DNA of 39,555 nucleotides from NCBI RefSeq assembly GCF_015207755.1, contig NZ_JADEWH010000026.1, positions 1 through 39,555 on the forward strand, read 5' to 3'. The notes beneath the pieces are model-generated. The model searched no databases, was not told where the DNA came from, and saw only the letters and a program-made list of their open reading frames with translations. Source of the stretch: Nodularia sp. LEGE 06071. Its GTDB lineage: Bacteria > Cyanobacteriota > Cyanobacteriia > Cyanobacteriales > Nostocaceae. The position numbers and the translations under genes are program-made. Position 1 is the stretch's first letter. Each line of letters opens with the position of its first letter. Below, piece after piece: positions 1 to 8,919 of this stretch.

Positions 1-917
1 GATTGCAATTATTGGGTGTAGAAGTGCGCCACGGATTAACACGCAACGGCAAGAGTAAAGGTATCTCCTACGCCTGGAATGAGCAAAAATTTAGCGGTAC
101 AAGTTTAGGTGCAGCCTACACCTTCCCAGGACTACAAAAACATAAAGAAATTGACTACCAACCACAACGCGACGACCAACCCATTCAGCAACTGCTGTTA
201 AATCCAGTCAAACCGATATCCTCTGATGAGGTACAAAAGTTTCTCATTGAGATTGAACAGAAACAACAGTTGCCATTTACGCCCCCAGCAGAAGATGAAA
301 GCCTATGGCCTGCATTAAAAAATTACCTGACTGAAAAACGTGGCATCTCATCTGCATTTGTGGAAGCATTACATGACCAGGGGTTGACTTATGTAGACCA
401 GCAGCGAGCTGTTGTGTTTATCAAATGGGATTTAGATGGTGAAAAGTCAGGCGCACTGATATGGCATACCCGTAGCCAAGATAATCTCACTGTTGAGTAT
501 GACAAAACCACCAAACCTTCACCGGGTTGGTTTCATTTGAGAGTGGGTGGCAAGCCAGAGGATAAAATCGAGAGAGTATTTTTGTGTTCTTCTCCCATTG
601 ATGCCCTGTCAGTAGCAGAGATTGATATGATATCACATAAAGGGTTGCCACCAGTGAGAACAATGTACATGGTAGTGGATGACCCGAATAACTTGCCAGT
701 AGAATTTTTCCAAAATGTCAGCAGAATTGGGCTGGCTTTTAATAACAATGCTCAGGGTGATGAAACCGCTAGTGCTGTCTTAGAATTGCTGCCCCAAAGT
801 AAAAGACTTCCACCCAATGAGCAAAATTGGAATGAGGATTTGCTGGCACTGCTGCACCAACAGCAACTAGAACGCTCCTCACAACAGCGTCGGCAGGACA
901 GGGGTTTTAGTCGGTAG
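1..917 (+). CDS. Relaxase / mobilization nuclease, C-terminal part (5' end outside window)
   Basis: The reading frame is open from the first base (codons begin at position 3) to TAG at 915-917, giving about 304 residues without an initiator context, so it is the 3' part of a larger gene. The stretch around GLTRNGKSKGISYAW and AAYTFPGLQKH is, as I know the family, the linker just after the HUH relaxase domain in cyanobacterial MobA/VirD2-like relaxases. Residues 100-280 look like the DUF3991/Toprim-like C-terminal domain (EKRGISSAFVEALHDQG; SPIDALSVAEI; VVDDPNN). The catalytic Tyr and the histidine triad lie upstream, outside the window. The protein would nick oriT and lead DNA transfer. The right edge of the window starts a relaxase N-terminus, probably of this same gene on a circular molecule. 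Confidence 0.75.
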   Translation, partial: LQLLGVEVRHGLTRNGKSKGISYAWNEQKFSGTSLGAAYTFPGLQKHKEIDYQPQRDDQPIQQLLLNPVKPISSDEVQKFLIEIEQKQQLPFTPPAEDESLWPALKNYLTEKRGISSAFVEALHDQGLTYVDQQRAVVFIKWDLDGEKSGALIWHTRSQDNLTVEYDKTTKPSPGWFHLRVGGKPEDKIERVFLCSSPIDALSVAEIDMISHKGLPPVRTMYMVVDDPNNLPVEFFQNVSRIGLAFNNNAQGDETASAVLELLPQSKRLPPNEQNWNEDLLALLHQQQLERSSQQRRQDRGFSR

Positions 918-950
918 TTTAGTAATCCCTCGATGCAGCGAAGTGGGCGC

Positions 951-975
951 GAGGGAGGGGCTTTGCCCCTCCCTC
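951..975. terminator. GC-rich perfect hairpin downstream of relaxase
   Basis: An 11-bp perfect stem (951-961 with 965-975) closes a TTT loop 34 bases after the relaxase stop. There is no T-run, so it may be a repeat-derived hairpin rather than a true intrinsic terminator. Confidence 0.35.
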
Positions 976-1121
976 TGGACTCCCTCCCCAATGCCAGTTG
1001 TTGACCGAGCGCTGTAGAAACCCCTTGGTGAGGCCGACTAAATTCTTCGCAGCGCTCAGTCACCGCTTCGCTACAACTGGCTACTCAGATCAATATCCTT
1101 CAAAATTTTCTATTCAAAATA

Positions 1122-1790
1122 CTAATCTACTCCTCGTAATTTGTGTGGATTAAACTTCTCATTAATCTCATCGCAGGCTGATTTATGAAATAAATCCGTC
1201 ACCATCACTATTGAATAGATGTCGAAATCCTCAACAAATTTCCTAGCATTTTCTCTGACACCATCTTGTGGATGAAATAGAGGACTATCATATTCACCAT
1301 CTGAAATGAAACCTAAGTCAGTGCGAGTTATCTTCTGATCTCTCAGATTTCCCCCTATCTGCTCCTCCTCGGTAATTTCAAGCCATACTCTGTCTTGGGG
1401 TTGAACTATTCTAACGGCAACAATATCGGGCTTAAGATAGCGTGAATATTTTTGTTTTAGAGATTCAAAAATATCTTCAGCTTGAAATACAGATTCTTTG
1501 CTTACTGGTGGGCTATTCAGTTTTTGCAATAAAGTTATTGCCTTATCTAGTGGATACTTAAAAAACTCACGATTATTGGATATACGGAAATCATGTAGCT
1601 CTTGATGAAAATCAGCTTCAAGTTTCTCATGCTCATCTGAGAAAATTTCAAAAGCGACTTGGAATGGAGTTGGCAAACCAGTGGTAAAAAGTTCACGTGC
1701 CCTTGATCGAGAATCACGAAGAGTACGCCCCACTTTTATCATCCCAGGTAGCGAAACATTTGTGAGTATGTATACGTATCCTGAAGCCAT
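1122..1790 (-). CDS. GIY-YIG nuclease family protein (T5orf172-like)
   Basis: The N-terminus reads GYVYILTN, then PGMIKVGRT, then RARELFTTGLPTPF, then a Glu-containing helix and REFF. This is the order of the GIY-YIG T5orf172 family: GIY and YIG-like strands, the catalytic Arg and a late Glu. Family members are predicted nucleases found in phages and plasmids. The C-terminal 120 residues are not recognised; they may bind DNA. A TTG three codons upstream (1799) is in frame, but the ATG at 1790 fits the domain start better; no clear ribosome site is visible. The gene is convergent with the relaxase and divergent from parA. A second GIY-YIG protein lies at 36896-37585. Fold confident, role unknown. 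Confidence 0.7.
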   Translation of the reverse strand: MASGYVYILTNVSLPGMIKVGRTLRDSRSRARELFTTGLPTPFQVAFEIFSDEHEKLEADFHQELHDFRISNNREFFKYPLDKAITLLQKLNSPPVSKESVFQAEDIFESLKQKYSRYLKPDIVAVRIVQPQDRVWLEITEEEQIGGNLRDQKITRTDLGFISDGEYDSPLFHPQDGVRENARKFVEDFDIYSIVMVTDLFHKSACDEINEKFNPHKLRGVD

Positions 1791-1815
1791 CTTAAACAAA
1801 AATAAATATTGCCGA

Positions 1816-1846
1816 TTGACATATCACCGTTATCTTAAGTTGTAAT
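1816..1846 (+). promoter_or_regulatory. Putative parA promoter
   Basis: TTGACA at 1816-1821 and TGTAAT at 1841-1846, 19 bases apart, lie about 24 bases before the parA ATG. The spacing is slightly long, so this is a plausible but unproven sigma-70-type promoter. Confidence 0.4.
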
Positions 1847-1869
1847 GGGGCAGGTAAACCAACTCACTT

Positions 1870-2625
1870 ATGACCCGAATCATCGCAATCTTTAACCAAG
1901 CGGGAGGAGTGGCCAAAACCACCATTACCCAAAACCTGGGCTACCACCTAGCACAACTGAATCATCGCGTCCTGCTCATCGACATAGACCCCCAAGCTTC
2001 CTTAACCATTTTTATGGGCTTGGTTCCGAGAGAATTAGAGCAAACCGTCAACACTGCCATTGTGGATGAACACCCTCTGCCAATTCATGAGGGAATTCAT
2101 GGCATGGATTTAGCCCCTGCCAACATCTCTCTCAGTACAGCAGAAATGCAATTGGTCAGTGCTTCCATGCGCGATTTCCGACTCAAAGAAGCCATCGAAC
2201 CAATTGAATCAGATTACGATTTCATCTTAATAGATTGCCCTCCCAGCTTAGGGCTGTTAAGTTACATCTCCCTTGTAGCTGCCACCCACGTTCTCGTACC
2301 CCTAGAAACCCATTTCAAAGCCTTTGAAGGCACAAGCGAACTATTAAAAACAGTTGCTACAGTCCGCAACAAACCCAACCGCAAACTGCAAATAGCCGGA
2401 TTTGTCCCCACCAAATACGATGCCCGTAACTCCCAGGACACTCGTACCCTAGCAGCCATCACCGAACAACTAGCGATCGCTGGAACAGTTTTTCCTCCCA
2501 TTCCTCGTTCCACTGCCTTCGTTGATGCTTCAGAAGAGCGAAAGCCCCTGGCAGTTTACGAACCAAAGCACCCATCTGTTGCCATCTTAAAAAAAATAGC
2601 CGTTAGCTTAGAATCCTTACAATGA
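1870..2625 (+). CDS. parA: ParA family partition ATPase
   Basis: ParA ATPases use a DNA-bound gradient to separate plasmid copies, together with ParB and a centromere. The 251-residue protein starts with MTRIIAIFNQAGGVAKTT (Walker A, residues 10-18), followed by LLIDIDPQAS (residues 35-44) and the Walker B-like DFILIDCPPS near residue 120. The signature lysine that opens the deviant Walker A of most ParA proteins is Ala11 here. The C-terminus has the expected VFPPIPRSTAFVDAS element. There is no N-terminal helix-turn-helix, so it is a small type Ib-like ParA that probably relies on ParB or another protein for autoregulation. Its stop overlaps the parB start by four bases (ATGA), indicating translational coupling. 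Confidence 0.95.
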   Translation: MTRIIAIFNQAGGVAKTTITQNLGYHLAQLNHRVLLIDIDPQASLTIFMGLVPRELEQTVNTAIVDEHPLPIHEGIHGMDLAPANISLSTAEMQLVSASMRDFRLKEAIEPIESDYDFILIDCPPSLGLLSYISLVAATHVLVPLETHFKAFEGTSELLKTVATVRNKPNRKLQIAGFVPTKYDARNSQDTRTLAAITEQLAIAGTVFPPIPRSTAFVDASEERKPLAVYEPKHPSVAILKKIAVSLESLQ

Positions 2626-3974
2626 GACGCACTAAAAGCACCCTACCCCTCAAAAGTAAAATTGAAGTTCCTTGGGACACCACAGACATCAAGAATGCCG
2701 ATTCTTCTCAATCCATGCCATTAGAGCAGATAAATCTGCCACCAACACAACCGCGCCGTTACTTTGACTCCGAAGCATTAAAGCAGTTAACCGAATCCAT
2801 CAAACAGCATGGCATCCTGCAACCCCTGCTGGTACGTCCCCTTGATGGAGAAAAACATGAATTAGTAGCAGGAGAGCGCCGCTATCGTGCTGCTAAAGAA
2901 ATCGGACTAAAAGTTGTTCCCGTTGTCATCAGAGAATTAGACGACAACGCAGCTTTTCAACTGGCACTGATAGAAAACTTACTTCGAGAAGACCTGAACC
3001 CAGTCGAAGAAACCGAAGGCATCCTGCAACTGCTGGCTTACAAACTCAATCGAAACATTGAGGAAATTCCCACCGCACTTTATCGCCTACAACGCGAACA
3101 GAAAAAAGCATCCACAGTCCTCCATAACGTTATAGACAAGGATAAAGTTGAGGGTGAAGCATCTACCCATAACGTTATGGGCGAAGTCGAAAGTGACTCG
3201 ATAACCAACGTAACTGGCAAGGAAAAAGTCGAGAGTGAGACATCTACCCATAACATTATGGGCGAAGTTGAAAGTGACTCAATAACCAACGTCACTGGCA
3301 AGGATAAAGTCGAAGGTAAGACATCTACCCATAACGTTATGGGCGAAGTTGAAAATGACTCAATAACCAACGTCACTGGCAAGGAAAAAGTCGAAGGTGA
3401 GACATCTACCCATAACGTTATGGGCGAAGTTAAAAATGACTCAATAACCAACGTAACTGGCAAGGATAAAGTTGAGGGTGAAGCATCTACCCATAACGTT
3501 ATGGGCGAAACCGAAAAAGATAACTCAGTCATCAATCAGGAGCCACCCGTAAACCCAGACATAAAAATCGTTTCGGAAGTATTTGATAGCTTAGGGTTAA
3601 TGACCTGGGAATCTTTCGTTAAAAACCGTCTGCCCTTATTAAACCTGACATCAGACATCCTTGAAGCACTAAGAAGAGGCGACCTGGAATACACCAAAGC
3701 CAAAGCCATCGCCCAGATTCAGGATAAAGAAGAGCGTGTTGCCTTTTTAGAACAAGCTATTGCCCAAAACTGGTCTTTAAGCGAAATCAAACAGCGCATT
3801 AGTGAAAAGAAAACCCCAACCTCTACCCCCAAAACCGAGTCTAACGATTACAAAGAGCGCTTTAATACTGCGACCACCAAGCTAAGAAAATCGCGGATTT
3901 GGTCAGACCCTAAGAAGCGCAAACAGATAGAAAAATTGCTGGCGCAACTGGAGACGCTGACCCAAGTTGAGTAA
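2622..3974 (+). CDS. parB: ParB family partition protein with internal tandem repeats
   Basis: This is the centromere-binding partner of ParA. Residues 33-130 form the ParB/Srx-like nucleotidase domain: RRYFDSEALKQL, ILQPLLVRP, the CTP-binding GERRYRAA motif (84-91) and ENLLREDLNPVEE. Residues about 310-395 (LMTWESFVKNRLPLLNL, GDLEYTKAKAIAQI, LSEIKQRI) form the helical DNA-binding part, and the C-terminus is basic. Between them, residues 175-288 hold four near-identical 27-residue repeats plus part of a fifth, each containing THN(V/I)MGE and ITNVTGK. As I recall the family, cyanobacterial ParB proteins carry a single HNVMG-type linker, so this one appears expanded by tandem duplication. At 450 residues it is longer than usual. 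It is the second gene of the parAB operon. Confidence 0.9.
   Translation: MRRTKSTLPLKSKIEVPWDTTDIKNADSSQSMPLEQINLPPTQPRRYFDSEALKQLTESIKQHGILQPLLVRPLDGEKHELVAGERRYRAAKEIGLKVVPVVIRELDDNAAFQLALIENLLREDLNPVEETEGILQLLAYKLNRNIEEIPTALYRLQREQKKASTVLHNVIDKDKVEGEASTHNVMGEVESDSITNVTGKEKVESETSTHNIMGEVESDSITNVTGKDKVEGKTSTHNVMGEVENDSITNVTGKEKVEGETSTHNVMGEVKNDSITNVTGKDKVEGEASTHNVMGETEKDNSVINQEPPVNPDIKIVSEVFDSLGLMTWESFVKNRLPLLNLTSDILEALRRGDLEYTKAKAIAQIQDKEERVAFLEQAIAQNWSLSEIKQRISEKKTPTSTPKTESNDYKERFNTATTKLRKSRIWSDPKKRKQIEKLLAQLETLTQVE
3144..3509 (+). repeat. 81-bp in-frame tandem repeat in parB (4 full copies plus a partial one)
   Basis: Copies begin at 3144, 3225, 3306, 3387 and 3468, the last truncated after about 42 bases. 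They differ by only a few substitutions, mostly GAT/GAA and GTC/GTT changes, so the expansion is recent. The period is a multiple of three, so copy-number change would leave the ParB frame intact. Confidence 0.95.
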
Positions 3975-3986
3975 CCTGATTAAAAC

Positions 3987-4050
3987 AGGGTGTGGGGTGT
4001 AGCCTATGGGGTGTAGTCCAAGAAAGTTTGTTCCACACCCTAACTTTTTT
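3987..4050 (+). terminator. GT-rich hairpin and T-run after parB
   Basis: Arms 3987-3995 (AGGGTGTGG) and 4033-4041 (CCACACCCT) pair perfectly, and TTTTTT follows at 4045-4050. It likely ends parAB transcription. The arms belong to the same GT-rich repeat family seen inside the next gene and at 38.4-38.7 kb. Confidence 0.55.
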
Positions 4051-4137
4051 CATCTACTCAACCCCAGATGTAGAAAGCAGAAGAGTGAAATATTTTTTAT
4101 ACTAAGCTAGAGTGCCTTTCAAAGGGTTTAAGTTTCC

Positions 4138-7100
4138 ATGCTAGAGTCAGAAAAACTTATCCAGATAGTAAAAGCTTGGTTAGCCTACATCAAATTAGAA
4201 GAACTGACTCAAGCCGAGGTCGAGCGTTCTTCAGATATCTATTCAAAAGTAGTAGATAAAGGAGTGCAACTGGTTGGCAACAAATTACTTTTAGATAGCG
4301 AAATATTTACGCAATTCCAGAAACAGCAACAAGCAGCCAAAAGAGGTAACAAAAATGATGTTCAAATGGCGGTTGCTTTCCCACAAATTTATAGAATCAA
4401 CGGTAAAGGAAAAGAGCAAAAGCTGAAATATCTGCCTTTGTTCACAATTGATATTTCACCCATATTCAAAGGTAATTACCGTAAAACTGGCTGGGACTTA
4501 ACCGAATACGAGTTTCAGCCAGTAGTCGTTAATCTAATGCGACTCTACACACTAGAAGAAGAGCAAGCCGAATCACTGATTGTTGCGTCAGGAATATTGA
4601 AATTCTTAGAAGACACCTTTAAAGGAAGATTCCCGACCCTGCGAGACTTCCTGGACTTGGTAGACTTACCAAGTCCAGGAAGATACAAAACTCTTCAACA
4701 ACCTTATTTGCTACGCTGTGACTTTACACCCTATAACGCCCAAATAAAGCAAGACCTGCAAGAAATCCTCAAGCAACTGCAACACCCTGACCATAAGAGC
4801 GAATGGCAAACTGAAACTTCCCCCGCAATGCAGTACCTCTGGGGAAAGCCACAATCACCCAGACATCAACAGGGTGTAGGGGGTAGGGTGTCGGGTGTGG
4901 GGAAAGAAGAGGATGGGGATTGCAACCCCAACATGACTCTTAATTCCCAACTTGCAGATTCTCAGACTCAAAGTTTTTCCTCTACACCCTACACCCCACA
5001 CCCCACACCCAGAGCGCCCATTCCTCCCCTACCTGATACCGAGGATGGGGAGGAATGGGCGCGACCTGATGAAGTGATGTTTTGGGGAGCCTTTCCCGAC
5101 CACGCACCTGATGAATATCAAGCGGCTGTCCTCAAACACACCCAAGAAAACTGGCTAACTGCTGTTTGTGGGCCTCCAGGAACTGGAAAAACCGAAGTGT
5201 TTCTGCACCTCGTAGCACAGCAAGTAGTGAATCGGGCATTACAACTTGTTCGTGGTGAAGAGGATGAGAATAATTTAATCCTCTTTGCCTGCACCAACAA
5301 AAGCGCCATCCAAAAATTCCCACAGCGACTGACCAAGAATTTTCCGACTCAACAGTTTTATCTTCCTGGTGGCAACCAAAGCATCATCCGTAAAGAAACC
5401 CTACCCAAACTACAATCAAGCCAGGATTGGTTACGTCATACTGAATTTAATCAAGAGTCTTGGTCACAAGTCAAACTCCAACTACTGCAAGCTGAAAGTG
5501 AAATTCAGCAACTGATAGAGCAAGACCGCTTTCATACCATACAACAAGTTACCGATACCCAACAGCGATCGCAACTGGATGAAGAAATCCAATCACTCAA
5601 TAACGAGATTGCTACCAAGTCTTCCGAATTACAAGCCCTAACTGAACAGCTATCAAGTTGGGCAGATTACGCAAATTTTCCCCTTGATGCTTACCAGCAG
5701 ATACAAGAAGCGTTATCCCAGGCAGAACGAGAACTACCAAAACAGTCCGATTCCATCACCAAACGCACTTTAGATTGGCTGAACGTTACTAACGACCAGC
5801 GAATATTTAAGCGGCTGGCAAATCGAATCAACGCGGCTGTTTTAAACACCTTGGCAACAGCGCATCCCTTTCAGATACCCCTTGACCGCTTAAGTTTAAC
5901 CACTGCCCAGACAGAAGTAAACCAAAAACTGGATTTCAAAAAGCAATGGCAGAGTCTTCACCAAAAAGTCACTGAAATTCAAAGTCAACTAACAGCTTTA
6001 AACCAGCAGTTAGAGTTAAAACAAGCAGAACATCAACAAATCCAAAAACAACTCGATAGTTACCCACAAGCGGATTTCTACAGTCGTTTTTATCGTGACC
6101 ATCACTCATTGCAGTTAGAACTATTTCAACGCGCCTGGGCGTTCCTGGTGCAAGAAACTCTCCGACGCAAGGATAGCGTTATCAGGGCATTAGAAACTTA
6201 TGGCAGCGTATTGATGGGCGATGGACAGGCATTGCTCAAGTTAGAAACAGATCATGATGCCATCTACCGTGACTTGAGTTTGATTTTCCCCGTAATTGGC
6301 TCCAGTTTGCAATCAATACGTAATATGCTGCCAATTCTCCATCCCCATAGCGTTAAGCTGGCATTGGCAGATGAAGCAGGGACAACTCTTATACATCAAT
6401 TATTTCCTTTGCTGGTGCGATCGCAAAAAGCTGTAGTGGCTGGCGACCCCCAACAAATTGAGCCAATCATTAATCTTTGCGACGATACTATCAAACAATA
6501 TTTCAAAACTGCCTTTTTGGATATGGGCATGGGGAACGAAGACTACTACCGCTATGCCCCCACCGCCAAATACACTGCTACCGCTTATCATGGCGCTGCT
6601 GGTGCTAATGGTACAGAAGGGGACTTAGGCAATGGCATTGTCCTGAGAAATCACTATCGCTGTACCCCACCCATTATCCAATTTTGCCGTCCCAACTATC
6701 CTGGGGGTCTGCAAATCCTTTCAGAGGATAACGGCGAAGCAACAGTTAAGCATTTGCTGGCTTACCACATTGAGGGAAGCCACACCCATAACACCAATCC
6801 AGAAGAAATCGCTGCTGTAGAAACTATAATTGCGTCCTTGCTTCAGCACGGCTACTCTATTAGCTCGAATGACAATTCTAAGACAATTGGCGTAATGTCA
6901 CCGTTTTCGCAGCAAGCCAACGCGCTGAGGTATCGACTTTCTAACCGTTGGCGAAACTTTTCTTGGGATGATATTGGTACAGTTCATAATTTTCAAGGTG
7001 GAGAAAAAACAGCTATCATCTTTTCTCCTTACCAGTGCCAGAAAGAGCATAGTTTTTGGTTCCTTAACCGCAAACCCAATTTACTGAATACAGCTGTCAG

Positions 7101-7254
7101 TAGAGCAAAGGAATTGTTTATTTTAGTGGGTAATCTCAGGGAATTAGAATTAGCTGGTGGTGAAACCAAGCGGTTAGTTGAACATATTCGGCTACATGGA
7201 GAAATTCGTTCTGAGTTAGGCTTGAATATATGGGGTCAGCAACCGTTTTTTTGA
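4138..7254 (+). CDS. Superfamily 1 DNA/RNA helicase (AAA_11/AAA_12, Upf1-like)
   Basis: A 1038-residue protein with the SF1 order: Walker A CGPPGTGKTE (344-353), motif II LADEAGTT (743-750), motif III AVVAGDPQQIEP, then a C-terminal RecA domain with IGTVHNFQGGEKTAII and the motif VI-like LLNTAVSRAKELFILVG near residue 985. A long Gln-rich coiled coil (about residues 440-660) sits between Walker A and motif II. The N-terminal 240 residues are not recognised. Residues about 245-290 are encoded by an inserted GT-rich palindrome and read as low-complexity sequence rich in Gly, Pro and Thr. Related large cyanobacterial plasmid helicases are annotated only as AAA-domain proteins; a repair, transfer or defence role is possible. 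No clear ribosome site precedes the ATG. Confidence 0.8.
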   Translation: MLESEKLIQIVKAWLAYIKLEELTQAEVERSSDIYSKVVDKGVQLVGNKLLLDSEIFTQFQKQQQAAKRGNKNDVQMAVAFPQIYRINGKGKEQKLKYLPLFTIDISPIFKGNYRKTGWDLTEYEFQPVVVNLMRLYTLEEEQAESLIVASGILKFLEDTFKGRFPTLRDFLDLVDLPSPGRYKTLQQPYLLRCDFTPYNAQIKQDLQEILKQLQHPDHKSEWQTETSPAMQYLWGKPQSPRHQQGVGGRVSGVGKEEDGDCNPNMTLNSQLADSQTQSFSSTPYTPHPTPRAPIPPLPDTEDGEEWARPDEVMFWGAFPDHAPDEYQAAVLKHTQENWLTAVCGPPGTGKTEVFLHLVAQQVVNRALQLVRGEEDENNLILFACTNKSAIQKFPQRLTKNFPTQQFYLPGGNQSIIRKETLPKLQSSQDWLRHTEFNQESWSQVKLQLLQAESEIQQLIEQDRFHTIQQVTDTQQRSQLDEEIQSLNNEIATKSSELQALTEQLSSWADYANFPLDAYQQIQEALSQAERELPKQSDSITKRTLDWLNVTNDQRIFKRLANRINAAVLNTLATAHPFQIPLDRLSLTTAQTEVNQKLDFKKQWQSLHQKVTEIQSQLTALNQQLELKQAEHQQIQKQLDSYPQADFYSRFYRDHHSLQLELFQRAWAFLVQETLRRKDSVIRALETYGSVLMGDGQALLKLETDHDAIYRDLSLIFPVIGSSLQSIRNMLPILHPHSVKLALADEAGTTLIHQLFPLLVRSQKAVVAGDPQQIEPIINLCDDTIKQYFKTAFLDMGMGNEDYYRYAPTAKYTATAYHGAAGANGTEGDLGNGIVLRNHYRCTPPIIQFCRPNYPGGLQILSEDNGEATVKHLLAYHIEGSHTHNTNPEEIAAVETIIASLLQHGYSISSNDNSKTIGVMSPFSQQANALRYRLSNRWRNFSWDDIGTVHNFQGGEKTAIIFSPYQCQKEHSFWFLNRKPNLLNTAVSRAKELFILVGNLRELELAGGETKRLVEHIRLHGEIRSELGLNIWGQQPFF
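4870..5010 (+). repeat. GT-rich palindromic element inserted in frame in the helicase gene
   Basis: The left arm 4870-4902 is rich in GGGTGT/GGGG units; the right arm 4979-5010 is its imperfect reverse complement (CACCCC/TACACCC units). The 76 bases between are unrelated spacer. The insertion keeps the frame open and adds about 47 residues just before Walker A. Related arms occur at 3987-4041, 38394-38515 and 38599-38720. Confidence 0.75.
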
Positions 7255-7397
7255 ACTGAGATGGCACTAACCCCATGAATTTGCTCAAGAAAGCTCGCTT
7301 CAAGGATATCTCCTCGCTATCCAGAGATAAATTAAAAAACTGTTTTCAAGCAAGACACAAGTTAATATGATGATGTTGGGGGTAGCAAAGAGGAGCT

Positions 7398-7826
7398 TTG
7401 GGATTGAGGAAGTTCCCTAACCTTTTCCCAGAGGACTTGCCAATAATCATCCAAAGATCGCAGCTGGTTCTCAAGTCAGGAAAATGGCGAGAGGTGAGAT
7501 ACAAACGTGAAGAACGCACCGCATCAGGAGTGTATAATTTTGTCACCATAGAAGGACAAGTATTCATTTGTAGAGCCAGTGCTAGAGTTGGAGGCAGACC
7601 AATTGGTCATGTAGATTTAGCAATGGGAAAGGACGTGGACTACGCAGGTCGGCTTTACTTTTCAGGACGCACTAAAAGGGGTATTCTCCGCAAGTGGACT
7701 AATGAATCTGGACATTATCGACCGACCCCTGAGTTGATGAACAACGCAGGTTTACCCGCAGAACTTTTTGAGCCGGGTCAATTCAAAAGCCTAATCAGTG
7801 TAATTTCACCCCCTGATGATGATTAA
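7398..7826 (+). CDS. Polymorphic-toxin-like domain protein (SGHYRP motif)
   Basis: A 142-residue soluble protein. Its second half reads GHVDLAMGKDVDYAGRLYF, then W-x-N-E-SGHYRPTPE, then AGLPAELF. The pattern V-x-x-AG ... SGHYxP resembles, from memory, C-terminal domains of Rhs and other polymorphic toxins; I cannot name the family or its activity. It is freestanding, without delivery or repeat domains. Two TTG codons (7398, 7404) follow an AGAGGA at 7389-7394; either could start translation, and no ATG precedes the conserved part. The gene lies 105 bases before an unrecognised 213-residue gene that could be its immunity or regulatory partner. Confidence 0.6.
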   Translation: MGLRKFPNLFPEDLPIIIQRSQLVLKSGKWREVRYKREERTASGVYNFVTIEGQVFICRASARVGGRPIGHVDLAMGKDVDYAGRLYFSGRTKRGILRKWTNESGHYRPTPELMNNAGLPAELFEPGQFKSLISVISPPDDD

Positions 7827-7931
7827 AACAGAACAGCCACCGCCAAGATAGATAGAACATGACATTTACTGATGTCAGGGTGTACTTAAGTCGGATGAGA
7901 AACGTCATAAAATATTAATAGGACAGATAAT

Positions 7932-8573
7932 ATGACTAGCCGATTTATTACTGATAAAGATTTGTCAGACCATAAGGCTTTACAACGGAGGCTGATGAGT
8001 TTACCGGAGTCAGATCAGTTCGATGAGATAAACTCCCTTGTAGATCGGGATTCTGTCATTGGTTTAAAATTGGCTAATGCCGTACTCAAGAACAAAAATT
8101 ACTTTGAGGTGCTTCTAGAGCGAGGACTAGAGAAAGCAAATGCGAGTGAAATAGAACTTTGGCTCAAGTATTTACTCCCGCGTATAGGCTTCCGGCGCGT
8201 CATAGCCATCCTATCTAACAAATTATCACAACAGCCTCAGCAAGTAGCTAAGGCTTCATACTGGTTGCCTAAATTTCTACCAAAAGGTAATGAACAGGCT
8301 GCAAGATTGCTGAAAAATCTTTTGAATCAGGAGAAACAGATGTTAGGTGGAGAGTACAAAGCTGTCAACCCTTCAGGGCAAATTTACAAGTTAATTTTCC
8401 GAATCAAAAGTACAGGTGAATTTGCAGTTTTCGGTGGATATCAATTGGGTAGTAAGGGTTCTAAAATCATTGTGGAAATTCTCAATTCAGAAGACTTATA
8501 TCCAACTGGTGGAGTTAGGCAAGTATCGCCTGGGGATATAGAGATTCTCGACCCACAACCTTATGACGATTGA
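7932..8573 (+). CDS. Hypothetical protein, possible partner of the upstream toxin-like gene
   Basis: A 213-residue protein with no family I recognise. Residues 1-125 look all-helical (LQRRLMSLPESDQ, ANAVLKNKNYFEVLLERG, VIAILSNKL) and HEAT-like in spacing. Residues 130-213 look beta-rich with a small barrel character (GEYKAVNPSGQIYKLIFRI, EFAVFGGYQLG, KIIVEILNSED), and the C-terminus is acidic. There is no signal peptide or membrane segment. The ATG at 7932 has AGGACAG nearby. It follows the SGHYRP-motif gene in the same direction, an arrangement common for effector-immunity pairs; that link is inference. Confidence 0.6.
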   Translation: MTSRFITDKDLSDHKALQRRLMSLPESDQFDEINSLVDRDSVIGLKLANAVLKNKNYFEVLLERGLEKANASEIELWLKYLLPRIGFRRVIAILSNKLSQQPQQVAKASYWLPKFLPKGNEQAARLLKNLLNQEKQMLGGEYKAVNPSGQIYKLIFRIKSTGEFAVFGGYQLGSKGSKIIVEILNSEDLYPTGGVRQVSPGDIEILDPQPYDD

Positions 8574-8646
8574 CACATAGACAAAAATCTATAAATAAGT
8601 GCAATTATTGCTCTACTCTCCTATATGTTTGCGAGCCGCAACATAT

Positions 8647-8919
8647 AGGGGGTAAATGAGCATCCATTCCGAAACTTACGCTAAGGATTTGATGACCTGT
8701 TTTCAACATCATTTTCACCTACGAAAAACCTGTACCAATTGAAGCCTCTAAAATTTAGGAGCCTCAAACCACTGCTGTGCCGTATTAAATTGTTGCACCA
8801 AATAATATAGAGGTTAATTGGTACATTGAAAATTGACAAAAATATTGATTGGCAGAATGCCTATCCAGCAAGGGTTTCAGCCTTAGCGTTATTTTCTGTA
8901 CCATTGCTCATCTGACCCC
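8647..8919 (+). repeat. 273-bp terminal inverted repeat of the 15.6-kb island, left copy
   Basis: Every base matches the reverse complement of 23942-24214. The repeat itself has imperfect inverted ends: AGGGGGTAAATGAGCA on the outside and TGCTCATCTGACCCC on the inside, like a MITE or a solo IS end. Imperfect similarity runs about 14 bases further inward. A 9-bp hairpin (CTATATGTT / AACATATAG) lies immediately outside at about 8621-8648. No open frame in it looks genuine, and it encodes no transposase. Confidence 0.9.

Noticed and set aside
3080-3535. Long minus-strand frame of 151 residues opposite parB
   Set aside because: It is the antisense of the tandem repeat and is open only because the repeat unit is.
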